DNA from: Blakeslea trispora
Lineage: Eukaryota; Mucoromycota; Mucoromycetes; Mucorales; Choanephoraceae
Reading direction: 5' to 3'
Assembly: GCA_025331445.1 (NCBI GenBank)
Contig: JAIWNE010000004.1
Location: 652,922-716,921 of the forward strand
DNA length: 64,000 nt
The notes under the pieces were generated by a model. It was not told where the DNA came from. It was given only the letters and a program-made list of their open reading frames with translations, and did no database searches. Made by a program: the position numbers and the translations under genes. Shown here piece by piece: positions 47,855-56,602 of the stretch (within the stretch, counting starts at the first letter, position 1; each line of letters starts with the position of its first letter).

Positions 47855-49805
47855 AATCTCTTTATTTATTGCTATTCTTATTTAGAATTGCCCAATAATA
47901 ATAATAATAACAGAAAGAAATAGATAAAAAAAAAAGAAAAAGAAAAAAAAAAGACACAGAACAGACTCTATCTTACCATCTTCTCTCTTTTTTTTTTTCT
48001 TCAAATGTGTGAGACAATACGTCACAAATATAAATTCTCTTAAAACGTCGGGCTTACATGAGCATTTATTCACAGCACTGTAGAGTCGCGATTGCTGTTT
48101 CCTTTCTGCTATCAAGAATTAACGATGGAATATACTAGATATGCAATGGCCCTGTGCTTGTTGGTTACGAAAGTAAATGATCAGCTTTGTATAGAGGAAG
48201 TTTGTGCAAGCTGTGCAGGAAAAGATCAACTTATGTGCATGGATAAGCTTTGTATCTTTTACATCTTTGTTCAATAGAGCGTTTTGATGTAAATCAAGAG
48301 AGGAACCTCTGTGTTCCAATTATTGCTGTTGTACAGATGAGCAAGTCATTTGCAGCCAACACCACTAGAGATTGCAGAGTTTCTCGAAGCATAGAGCAAT
48401 ATTTCTTCCAAACAGTTTCAGAGCTATACTAGAACACGCAACAACTTTCTGAGACTCAGTCCCTCTAGTGTCAACCTCAATATTGAGCTTGTGATGGAAG
48501 ATGGTTGTAGTTTGAAATTTGTTGAGAGAATGAGAAAGTGACTGTTACTGAGAGGAATAGCTTGAGGCGGTGGTACAAAACAGTTCTTTATGCAGCTGAT
48601 TTATTCAAGTACTTCTATGGCCAAGAGAACTAAATTAAAGTTGGATGACAGAGAGATACATAGAGCCTGTTAGCGGGCGCAATCCTTTTGCTTCTTTTTG
48701 ATTAGACTGATTTCCAGCTCAAGATAAATGCCATTAGCAAACCTTGAAACAAGTAGGCTTTGATTCGTATTATCTGAACTATAAGCTGACTCATATCACA
48801 CATTAGTGTTGGCATTTTAAGTGAGCCTTTGGTGACTGAATTGCTTGCCAATATCTTGAGCTAATAAACATGCATCCCTAAGTTCTGGTTTCATGAGATT
48901 AAGCCTCTTTACAAAATCAAAAAAAAAAAATTTCAAATTAGTAGATCAAATTCTTCAAGAAATACAACATCACTGAAGAACTCTGCCTGCATAAAAAATG
49001 GTGTCCTAATAGCGTTTTGAGATTGTTTGGATTCATTTTCTAGAGGTAATTATTTTACTCCCCTTGTTACTGCGAAGGATCCTTCGAATAAGATGTATGG
49101 GTTCTTTTTCTTCTTTAAGAAATAGCAATTGTATAATAGAGATAGACTGAAAATGTAAGTTATACATATACAAATGTCCCTTTTCAATCTCTAAGCACTA
49201 CCATAGCTTCTTTGCAATGACCTTCAAGGTGACGCATCCAACAGCAATAGATAATTCCCAAGAAGGGCTCAATATCAATCAACAACTAGTATGTCAAGCC
49301 AAAGGGACAACAAAAAGTTGCAAGAATCAAAGTCAAAGAAGCCCTAAAATGATTTAGAGCTTTGGCAAGCAGATGATTGACTAATTCAAGACCAAAACTG
49401 TGTCATGTGTTATTAAGAATAAGCCGAAAGCAAAGCCATCACTAAGATTGTTTTGAGTTGATTATTAGATTATGATAGCTCCATGATAGGTTCTCTTGTC
49501 ATAACTCAAATAATGATATTTACCAAAGGTTCCGTTGGTATTTTGGTTTTCTCTTCTTGTTTGAAGATGCCTAATCATTAGAGTCAACTATCAGCTCTCC
49601 TTGCTTCAAATTCAGCTTCGGTCTAGAACTGCCAAACAAATGGCACAACGATAGAAAGATGAGAGCAAGTATGAAACTGGGTCCTCTCAATAAGTGCTCC
49701 TTCTTGAACAGTCCTATGTCCGGCTCAAAAGAGACTCGTACAAATAAAGAAAAAGAAAAAAAAAGACGTCATCTGCTGATGATCACTGTGTACATGTTTT
49801 ATTTA
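47855..49805. other. 2-kb region without a supported gene
   Basis: AT-rich DNA with A/T runs (47927-47950, 47989-48000). Frames at 47882-48432 are short and low in complexity. No transposon end, tRNA or exon pair could be supported. It likely includes the Gid1 promoter and 3' sequence of the dehydrogenase gene. Confidence 0.4.
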
Positions 49806-50889
49806 TCAAGCATTCTTGTAATGGCTTTCTTCTAATTTTCTGATGAAAGGAGTTGTGAAAGAATGAGCGACATTGGCTAATGCTTGTTTAGCAGCAGGAG
49901 TAAAAGTAGAAAACAAAGCAAATCCAACATATTGGTAAGAAGGATAAGAGATCAAGCCAATATCAGCTTCCAAGGCTTCCTTTACAAGTTGGGCATGACG
50001 TTCAGGAGACAAGTAGAGATACTTGGCAGACTTTGAGAATGAGGCGGTCATAGCTGTGTCGATATAGCCGGGAGCAATGGTGTTGACTGAGATGTTGTCG
50101 TCTTTGCCCAAAGCACGAAGATCCTTACAATAATTCATGACAGCAGCCTTAGAAGCAGCGTAACTCAAGACATAAGGAGGAGCGAATAAACCACAGATAG
50201 ATGAAACAACAGCAATTTGGCCACCCTTGCCTCGCTTCTTCATACTCTTGTAGACAGAATTAATACCAGCAATAGCACCCATGACGTTGATTTGTAAGAT
50301 TTTCTGAGACTGATCCAACAACTCAGTGTTGGGCACTACACCAATACCTGCATTAGCAATAAACAAGTCAATCTTATACTCGTTTGTGTGAGCATCAAAG
50401 AAAGAGGAGACAGCTTGGGTATCAGAAACATCCATTTGAACAATCTTGACATCAGACGAACCCAATTCCTTACACTCTTTGGCGACCTTCTCGAGACGTT
50501 CTATCGTATGATGATTGTGTAAATATATTTCTAGCTATTTGAATAGCAAGGAAACACTTGAAGACAACTTACCCATATTACGAGCAATTAAAACAAGCGA
50601 GACCTTATCCTTTGCATAGGCATGTGCAAGTGCTTCTCCAATACCAGCACTAGTGGGATAAAATAATTAGGGTATTCAAAAGAAATATCACCTTATTTTT
50701 TTTTCTCCTGGAAACTTACTTGGCGCCTGTAATAGCTACCACCTTGGGTGTTAATTTCTTTTTAGCAATAGTGCTTGTAAACAAGGACTTGAAGAGATTC
50801 CAAAGGGAAAGCAACAAGGTAAGGTGAGCTGTAATGATGGCTAATATATTTAGCACCAAATCTTTTAAGGCAGTGTTGAAAGGAACCAT
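49806..50889 (-). CDS. Membrane-anchored short-chain dehydrogenase/reductase
   Basis: Three exons from MVPFNTALKDLVLNILAI (50889) to 49806. Residues about 5-40 are a hydrophobic N-terminal anchor. The Rossmann motif is VVAITGANAGIGEALA, split by the first intron. Downstream are the NAG motif (FIANAGIGVV) and the catalytic Ser and Tyr-x-x-x-Lys (VVSSICGLF then SYAASKAAV). PGYIDTAMT is the C-terminal cofactor loop. The arrangement resembles ER or lipid-droplet SDRs such as 3-ketodihydrosphingosine reductase-like and 11-beta-HSD-like enzymes, but the substrate cannot be read. The start at 50889 is preferred to an in-frame ATG at 51021 whose extension would precede the anchor. The giant palindromic element begins 300 bp upstream. 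Confidence 0.88.
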
Positions 50890-51198
50890 CTTCAATTCAA
50901 TAACTTGAAAGTTTGAACAAAAAGAAAAAGAGAAGAAGAAAAGAGAAAGACTTGGGTGAGCTGAGCAAAATGTCAACCTTTCTTGTAAATAGGGTTGTAC
51001 GACACAAAATCCTGAATGCATCTCATTTATAGTAGAGGGGTTTGTAACTGTCAGTTACTCATCATCTTTATTTGCCATTCATTCTCAGCTGTCTTTACGG
51101 AAAGTCTCTCGAGAATGAAAGTGATAGGCATGATGTTCAGGGCAAAAATAAGCAAAAAAACAAGCTACTTTTATTCACGTATCCTGTACAGTGCTTAC

Positions 51199-51248
51199 GG
51201 TCCTAAATGGCGGATTTCAAAAATCATTTGGTGGTTTCCAAAAATCCA
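51199..51248 (+). repeat. Outer subterminal repeats, left arm (continue at 52856-52945)
   Basis: After the CAGTG terminus the arm consists of degenerate units about 21-22 bp long built on AATNGGCGNTTTNCAAAAAT. Successive units are AAATGGCGGATTTCAAAAAT, ATTTGGTGGTTTCCAAAAAT, then beyond the insert CAATTGGCGTAAAATGAAAA, CAATAAGCGTAAAA and CCAATCAGCAGTTTTCAAAA. The same series occurs in the right arm at about 60905-61048. Their position matches transposase-binding subterminal sites of other elements; binding is inferred. Confidence 0.7.
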
Positions 51249-51297
51249 ATTTGTTGTCGTACCTAAACTAATTCCAGTTGACTCCACTTCGGCATCC

Positions 51298-51384
51298 AAT
51301 GTGATACATGCTCTCTGAGCCACGCTTTATTTTCCTTATATATAAACAATAATAGTAATAAATCCCTTTTTCCCTCATATCTTT
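51298..51384 (+). repeat. Left inverted terminal repeat of the DIRS-type element
   Basis: Starts AATGTGATACATGCTCTCTG and runs through a TATATATAAACAATAATAG segment to CCCTCATATC. Its complement is at 52740-52825 with one C/T difference. The 46 bp outside it (51252-51297) have no counterpart at the right end but are copied, inverted, in the internal region. Confidence 0.9.
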
Positions 51385-51409
51385 CTAAGCCGCGCATCGT
51401 GGAAATCCT

Positions 51410-51946
51410 ATGACTGATACAACTACTAATAATGAACGAAGAACATATACCGAGGAAGAGGTCATTGAATTACTTCGACGAGTCAAAACGGCGGAGCAAG
51501 CTGATGCTCAAAAATCCAGAGAAGAACGAGAGCTACCATTGGGGATCACGTCCACTTTGGAACAATTTACGAAGCAACAACATCAAGATAATTTCAAACG
51601 CTACAAACGAGAAATCACAAAATATCACCATGAGGAATGGACTGTGGCCGAAGAAATCAACCGGTCCTTCATCCCAAAACTTAAACAATACACTGTTGAC
51701 ACGACTCAGGTCGTTAACGCTCACTACAAAGGAGCAGAAGTTAGTAGACTGCATGGACGAGCAGCCACTGAAATTTATGAGCAACTCTGCACTATCCAAG
51801 CAGGGGAGATCTCAGCCGACGAAGCCTATCAACTTTTGGAAGAGACCATTGACAGCGCCAAACGACTGGCAACTCATGCATGGATTCAAGGGAAACAACA
51901 TGATGAAGATGCAAAAGACTATGCGATTAGAGCACTCTCACATTAG
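51410..51946 (+). CDS. DIRS gag-like N-terminal fragment
   Basis: 178 residues from MTDTTTNNERRTYTEEEV. Charged and helical (EEVIELLRRVKTAEQADAQ, KSREERELPLG), ending with EISADEAYQLLEETID then AKRLATHAWIQGKQ, which resembles the helical ORF1/gag of fungal DIRS elements. The frame stops (RALSH) exactly where recombinase homology begins in another frame, so I read 51922-51950 as the deletion junction rather than a natural gene end. In a full element gag would be followed by reverse transcriptase, RNase H and methyltransferase-like sequence. It cannot support autonomous movement by itself. Confidence 0.7.
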   Translation: MTDTTTNNERRTYTEEEVIELLRRVKTAEQADAQKSREERELPLGITSTLEQFTKQQHQDNFKRYKREITKYHHEEWTVAEEINRSFIPKLKQYTVDTTQVVNAHYKGAEVSRLHGRAATEIYEQLCTIQAGEISADEAYQLLEETIDSAKRLATHAWIQGKQHDEDAKDYAIRALSH

Positions 51947-52656
51947 ACCAACTACAATTGAAGACTGTTCTCCTACTATGCATCTCAACCATGTGGCGTC
52001 CAAGGTCTGATATTGGGCGACTCCAATACAGGGACATTGTGTTGAAAAGAGATGGATTAGCTTCAAGCATTCGGATCCATGCGCGAACGCCTAAAGAAAG
52101 CCAAGTCAAATCCGTGACATTAGGTACGATTGAAGATGACGACCTCTGCCCAGTCAGGACCACCTATTCATTCGTTACAAAGACAGCTCACCTTAGGGAA
52201 GGTATGCCTGACGACCATACCTTGTTCTTAGCCTATATCGACTCACCGGAAAAGCTCCCTATGTCTGTCCGCCCTACCACAGTGGCAAACTGGGTGAAGG
52301 AAGCCTTGGGAAAGGCAGGTATCAATACTAAAGACTACCAAGCACATTCAGTCAGGGCAGCTTCGAGCACGAAGGCAATCGAGTTGGGTCACTCAATTCA
52401 AGAGGTCAAAAAGCATGCTAATTGGAGCTTAAACTCAAATACTTTTGAAAATTTTTACTACAAACCATCGTCGCAGACATCCTCTAGTACTGCAATTACC
52501 AATTCAATTTTTTCTAGTCCGGAAAAGCGTATCACATTGGATGCCGAAGTGGAGTCAACTGGAATTAGTTTAGGTACGACAACACATACCAATGTTGACG
52601 AAACGAAGGCAGAAAATGTGATACATGCCCGACCCTGGTACCGATTTTTCGGTTGA
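51940..52656 (+). pseudogene. Tyrosine recombinase C-terminal part (DIRS type)
   Basis: Open for about 239 codons without a good ATG at its head. Catalytic elements are visible: the first Arg region (MWRPRSDIGRLQYRDI), HxxR (HSVRAASSTKA), HANWS and the nucleophile Tyr in NTFENFYYKP. The N-terminal core-binding part is missing and the frame is offset from the gag-like ORF, so a normal protein is unlikely from this copy. The last 40 codons overlap the internal complementary region (52529-52628), an overlap also known for DIRS recombinases. A diverged, core-deleted relative lies at 7871-8230. Confidence 0.85.
52529..52628 (+). repeat. DIRS internal complementary region
   Basis: Bases 52529-52584 are the exact reverse complement of the left end 51252-51307, and 52588-52628 are the exact reverse complement of the right end 52812-52852. 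Between them lies CAT (52585-52587), that is ATG on the complementary strand. Read as one piece the segment equals the complement of the element's own right-end/left-end junction, as needed to template circularisation in the DIRS replication model. Confidence 0.93.
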
Positions 52657-52739
52657 CCATTTGATTTCTTATTATCATATATCATATATATTTCTTATCA
52701 TTTTCCATCCCTCGAAAAAAAAAAAAAATGAAAATTTAG

Positions 52740-52825
52740 AAGATATGAGGGAAAAAGGGATTTATTACTATTATTGTTTATATATAAAGAAAATAAAGCG
52801 TGGCTCAGAGAGCATGTATCACATT
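52740..52825 (-). repeat. Right inverted terminal repeat of the DIRS-type element
   Basis: Complement of 51298-51384. It follows an A-run after the recombinase stop and carries TTTATATATAAAG near its middle. The outermost 27 bp (52826-52852) are unique to this end and are copied, inverted, in the internal complementary region. Confidence 0.9.
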
Positions 52826-53018
52826 TTCTGCCTTCGTTTCGTCAACATTGGTATTGGCGTAAAATGAAAAATCAATAAGCGTAAAAAAAAATATCCAATC
52901 AGCAGTTTTCAAAATGTCAATGAGCGCATACCGAGATTTCAGATAGCGTATTCTCAAAAACCAAAGGGCAGACTTCCACATTCTAAAAGACGTCTCTTTT
53001 ACTTTAAATATTTTTCAA

Positions 53019-53480
53019 ATGAGCAACACGCATAAATTCTTTATTGAGGACGGTCAGGGCGGAATAACTACGGAAGACGGTGCAGAGGCCATGGACTACA
53101 TTATCGAAGAAGGAGAGGAATTCAATCTTCGAAACTTGACTAATCTAAGTGAATATAATGATTGTCAACCTGTTCCCATTGAGCTCGATGCCGAAGACGA
53201 GAGCTTAGAGAGCAGAATATCGCTTGTTATCGAAAAAGTGAATAAGACTATTGCTGACAAAGTTGGCAATGTTAGGAGCTACACGTCTTATATGGACGAT
53301 CAGAAAATGTTGTTCCTTTACTACTTAAAAATCAAATTTTTTTCGGCAGCTAAAGCAGCAGAGTATGCTGGAATTGCCGAGAGAACTGCTCAAACTTGGG
53401 CAAAACGAATCAGAACAGAACCCGGTTGGAACATATATGCCAACTTGTCACACAAGTGTAATCAGCATGAAGAAAAATAA
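53019..53480 (+). CDS. HTH-domain protein, left arm (probable transposase N-terminus)
   Basis: 153 residues from MSNTHKFFIEDGQGG. The first 70 are acidic. The segment KAAEYAGIAERTAQTWAKRI (about residues 112-131) is a helix-turn-helix of the kind that opens Tc1/mariner-type transposases in Mucorales, where it is followed by WxIY and a DDE_3 domain. Here GWNIY appears but the frame ends 18 residues later, with no DDE motif downstream. I therefore read it as a truncated transposase able at most to bind DNA, possibly a repressor or dominant inhibitor (inference). An identical copy lies on the opposite strand in the right arm. Confidence 0.75.
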   Translation: MSNTHKFFIEDGQGGITTEDGAEAMDYIIEEGEEFNLRNLTNLSEYNDCQPVPIELDAEDESLESRISLVIEKVNKTIADKVGNVRSYTSYMDDQKMLFLYYLKIKFFSAAKAAEYAGIAERTAQTWAKRIRTEPGWNIYANLSHKCNQHEEK

Positions 53481-54400
53481 GATTTTCACCAAAGACTTTG
53501 GTCCTCGTGAAATTCAATTAGACAAAGTAAGCATTAGAAACTACAGCATGCAATAAATACTTAATTCAATTCTGTTTAGTGGAAGATATCTGGTGTCGAT
53601 ATCAATGAGATGATGAAGATGAAGAGAAGAAGCACTGTTGCCTCGGTCGAGCAACAGAAACCAATTGATGAGACCGATTACCTGTAAGTCTCTTCAAGCG
53701 AGTCAGAAACCAGCTACTCATACTGCCTCTTTTTCATGTACATTTACTTAAATTAGGTTGCTGTCTGGCATTTTGGAGGTGCCTATTGACATTTGCTCTT
53801 TCGCCCTGGACGCCAGTCCAAACTTTCTTAGAAAGTTAAGAAGAAGTGTGTGTTGCTTACCGCACTTGGAGTTTGATGATGCTGTCCTTCTTAAGTTTTT
53901 GAAGATAAAGAGGGTAGGCTGTCATCATAGATAAAGAGAAAAAGATTTTAATGTATTTTTTGTTTGTTTAGGCTTTAGAAAAGAAGCAAGAAAAAGATGA
54001 TGAAGATGACGAAGAAAAAGATGATGAAGATGACGAAGAAAAAGATGATGAAGATGACGAAGAAAAAGATGATGAAGAAAAAGACGATGAAGAAAAAGAT
54101 GATGAAGAAGATGAAGAAAAAGATGATGAAGAAAAAGACGATGAAGAAAAAGACGATGAAGAAAAAGACGATGAAGAAGATGAAAAGAAGGAAGAAAAAG
54201 AGGATGATGAAGATGAAGATGAAGTTGTAGAGTTGCTTCTTCATGAGATGTTGATGGATGCCAAGAAGTCAAAGAACCCAGACGTTGAGGCATTAGCCAA
54301 AGTGACTAGAAGAACCGCCGAAAGAATATTTTGGCCTCTGACTCTGACCGAAGAGTCATTTATAACGTGCCTGTTATGTAACGTGTATACTTTGATGTGA
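53467..54400 (+). pseudogene. PD-(D/E)XK-like gene, 5' part, left arm
   Basis: Exons 53467-53526, 53580-53683, 53757-53913 and 53972 onward give MKKNKIFTKDFG, WKISGVDINEMMKMKRRS, ILEVPIDICSFALD, then a long Asp/Glu/Lys repeat and ELLLHEMLMDAKK, ending WPLTLTEESFI. At 54365 the reading runs into foreign sequence and stops at 54400. The continuation DQHVLAFIEYVLL is found in frame at 55393, so the gene is split by about 1 kb. The pattern resembles a large uncharacterised Mucorales family whose C-terminal half has a PD-(D/E)XK-like core. It begins inside the end of the HTH ORF (11-bp overlap, different frame). Confidence 0.65.
53990..54206 (+). repeat. Acidic (DDEEKDDE)n-coding tandem repeat, left arm
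   Basis: Tandem 15- and 24-nt units of GATGATGAAGATGACGAAGA type encode a run of Asp/Glu with periodic Lys. The complement in the right arm is at 59645-59861. The antisense and off-frame readings (poly-Met/Lys, poly-Phe/Ile) are artefacts of the repeat. Confidence 0.9.
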
Positions 54401-55379
54401 TGTTGTATAATAAAGACTATTAAGTACTTTTTGAGACTGTTAGTAGCTTTATTAAAACTTCAGAGAGAGAGAAGAAGGATTTATAATACACGTCTAATTG
54501 CTACAGGGATAATAGTTGAGGATTCCTAATTAGGAGATTCGTAATACATTGGGTGAACACCTCTTGTGGAGGTTAAAGGGATATTTAAATATAAGATAAT
54601 CAAGAGATTAGGACCGTTCTATAACAGGTGTTCATTGTTTATAGCAGAGCCCAGACCAATCTACACAAAGAACAAACAAACAATCAATATATCAGCCAAT
54701 GAGGACAACTGATCAGTAATGTGGTCAATCTAATTTATAAAAACAAAAGAAAAAAAAAGGTACCTTTTCCTTCTTTTCTTTCTTTAATTATTATTTAGAA
54801 TGAATACATTACAAACAAAGGTAACAAGGCTGTTCTTTAGGCTGTGAAATAATTGCTAATGATCTCTTAGAGTAATTACTGCGCGCTTTCTTGCTGTCTA
54901 GATGACATGCAGAAAAGTAACTGTTTGGAAAGAAGGCATGTATTTCATCATGATTGTTGTCGCGTATCTGTACTGATCAAAATGAATAGGTCTTTTTTTA
55001 TTTGTTCTTTTCTTAAGAAGAGGTAAGCGATCCATTCAAGAGCTAAAACGATGTCTAAGAAACAGAAAAACTAAGACAATGTTTACACTTTAGGTTTTTC
55101 TATGTTGGAGGTAATCTATACACTGTTTTTTTAGAGGGAAGGACAACTCTCCCCCTTAAACCCCCTCCCCCTCTCAGGTTGATTCAGGCTTAATCTATGT
55201 AAGTTTATTCGCGTCTAGTACTAAATTCTTATATCATGTGGCTGTGCTCTAATTTTTCTCAAATTTCAGTAATACATGTTTTGATTAATTTTAGGCCCTG
55301 TAAAGACCTTGTTTCAAGATTTGGGGTTCTCATATATGTCCCAGCCAAAACATGTTGATCTATAAATGACTCTTCGGTC
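54365..55379. other. About 1-kb segment splitting the PD-(D/E)XK-like gene, left arm
   Basis: Bounded by a 13-bp direct repeat AGAGTCATTTATA (54352-54364 and 55380-55392). It contains no recognisable coding sequence. There are A/T runs, C-rich tracts near 55150-55176 and a long perfect hairpin at its right edge. The mirror copy is at 58472-59486 in the right arm, so it entered before the arms were last made identical. The stretch 55236-55283 resembles 7743-7785 near the recombinase relic. Confidence 0.6.
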
Positions 55380-55411
55380 AGAGTCATTTATAGATCAACA
55401 TGTTTTGGCAT
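55344..55411. repeat. Perfect long hairpin, left arm
   Basis: CCAAAACATGTTGATCTATA followed by ATGACTCT, a short TCGGTC loop, and the complementary strand. It is an inverted copy of the gene sequence just to its right (TTTATAGATCAACATGTTTT), as if synthesis had folded back at the small palindrome TGACTCT/AGAGTCA. The mirror copy is at about 58440-58507. Confidence 0.88.
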
Positions 55412-56183
55412 TCATTGAATACGTCCTCTTGACAGATAGATCCTTGTTGGTGTCGAGGTAATCATCTAGATTTAGATACACAACGTTCTCTAACTTGCCT
55501 TCATAATTAGATCCTCAGGCCACATACATTTGAGCGACACAGAACCAAGCAGCAGCAACGGCATTGATTCTTGTCATCGTTTGAAGCCTGACTTCTTGAT
55601 CATGATGCCTTTCAAAGGTTCGAATGTTGGTCTTGTGGCGGTTGAAGTGAAGCAGCCCAGCGCCAAGTCTTCGCAGGTCTTGTCGGACAGATCGAAGCTT
55701 GCTTTAGAATGCAAGCGAATGGTAGATGATCAGGTGCTGAAAGGATCCAAGGTCGTTTGGTGTTCTTGTAGCTGGTAATATACTCTTCCTTTATAAACTA
55801 TATGTTTCTAATATTTTGTCAAAAAGGATACGGTTGTCGGGTATTCAGCTGTACTTTGAATGAGACAGGTGTTTACCTGTTTGTAGAAGAAGAAGCCTTT
55901 TCGCTGGTCAAGACAATGAATGATCTAGCAATACTGCCAGATGTAGTACGAGTGTTTTGTCGGCTCAAGGTAAAAAAAAAAAAGCACTTGAAAGCAATCG
56001 ATTAATATACAGAATGACTCATTTCTCTTGCATAAATCTTTATAGAGAATGATGAGTCAGAGCATGGCAAACCTGACAAAGAAAAAGAAGGTGAAAGGTT
56101 CTTCTCGTGTGTCTTTGACACCTTTGATCAAACCAACAGTGGTTTTGCCAACAGGACGCTGCTCGGTGCCTAACACCCAATAA
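55380..56183 (+). pseudogene. PD-(D/E)XK-like gene, 3' part, left arm
   Basis: Exons about 55380-55457, 55511 to about 55774, 55828-55969 and 56045-56183. Key core: LKPDFLIMMPFKGSN then GLVAVEVKQPS, an Asp followed by E-x-K, the PD-(D/E)XK nuclease pattern. Then GYGCRVFSCTLNETGVYL, EEEAFSLVKTMNDLAILPDV and a basic tail (LTKKKKVKGSSRVSL) ending VPNTQ. Between VDDQVL and AGYGC the frame shifts: one extra base near 55742 (CTGAAAGGATCC) separates KDPRSFGVLVAG from the rest, so this copy is frameshifted as well as split. Metal-dependent nuclease activity is only suggested by the motif. Confidence 0.65.
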
Positions 56184-56602
56184 AAGTTTTTTCTCTCTGT
56201 AATAATAAGTGGCATTTTTAAGCCAAGATCTGTTTGATATGCTTTGTAGCAGCCTAACCAGTCCATTGAGCTTTTCATTCTGCCAAGAAGTTGATGACAT
56301 TCGGATTTTACCTTCTAGATAACGATACTTTCAAGCACAAAACAAATCGATCCCAACTAAACTTACACTCATCAAATATTATTCACTTTGCTCTGGTTGA
56401 GAGAACAGAAGAAGGGGATTGATTTTCTTAATTTACATCATTATAGTTTGGATCTTTAAGGAAAAAGCAGCTTTTATAACAAAAAAGCAGTTACTTTTTC
56501 TGTGACATCCCTTCCGTATCGGAAATCAATCCCCTGTCAGGCCATATATCCTACCATCATTGTAGATTGTGCGTTATCTGAGGAGGATATGTCAGTTCAG
56601 CC

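Larger units (their letters stand above)
51249..52855 (+). mobile_element. Internally deleted DIRS-type element nested in the left arm
   Basis: A net 1604-bp insertion into CCAATTGG; the right arm keeps the empty site at 60993-61000. ATT occurs at both edges (51249-51251, 52853-52855). Inverted repeats of about 86 bp (51298-51384 and 52740-52825, one mismatch seen) lie inside unique outer ends. An internal segment, 52529-52628, is the exact reverse complement of the joined outer ends. This is the DIRS plan (inverted termini plus internal complementary region). The element carries a gag-like N-terminal ORF joined to the C-terminal part of a tyrosine recombinase; reverse transcriptase, RNase H and methyltransferase-like regions are absent. 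Confidence 0.88.
51189..56501 (+). repeat. Left arm of the giant inverted repeat
   Basis: Pairs with 57349-61058. It is interrupted at 51249-52855 by the DIRS-type insert. Outside the insert I noticed only three differences from the right arm: T/C at the base after GGTCC near 51204, T/C in TTTGGYGG near 51232, and one base in the A-run at about 55974-55985. Confidence 0.92.

Noticed and set aside
51432..52010. Third reading frame across the gag/recombinase junction as the true protein
   Set aside because: Its translation (RKRSLNYFDESKRRSK...) is an out-of-phase shadow of the gag-like ORF, with no resemblance to DIRS proteins.
53975..54244. Poly-Met/Lys and poly-Phe/Ile frames over the acidic repeat
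   Set aside because: They are off-frame and antisense readings of the GAT/GAA tandem repeat.
56040..56300. Minus-strand ORFs at 56040-56300 (and 57550-57810 on the plus strand) as genes
   Set aside because: They are antisense to the terminal exon of the PD-(D/E)XK-like gene, whose plus-strand reading (LTKKKKVKGSSRVSL, ending VPNTQ) splices in frame.
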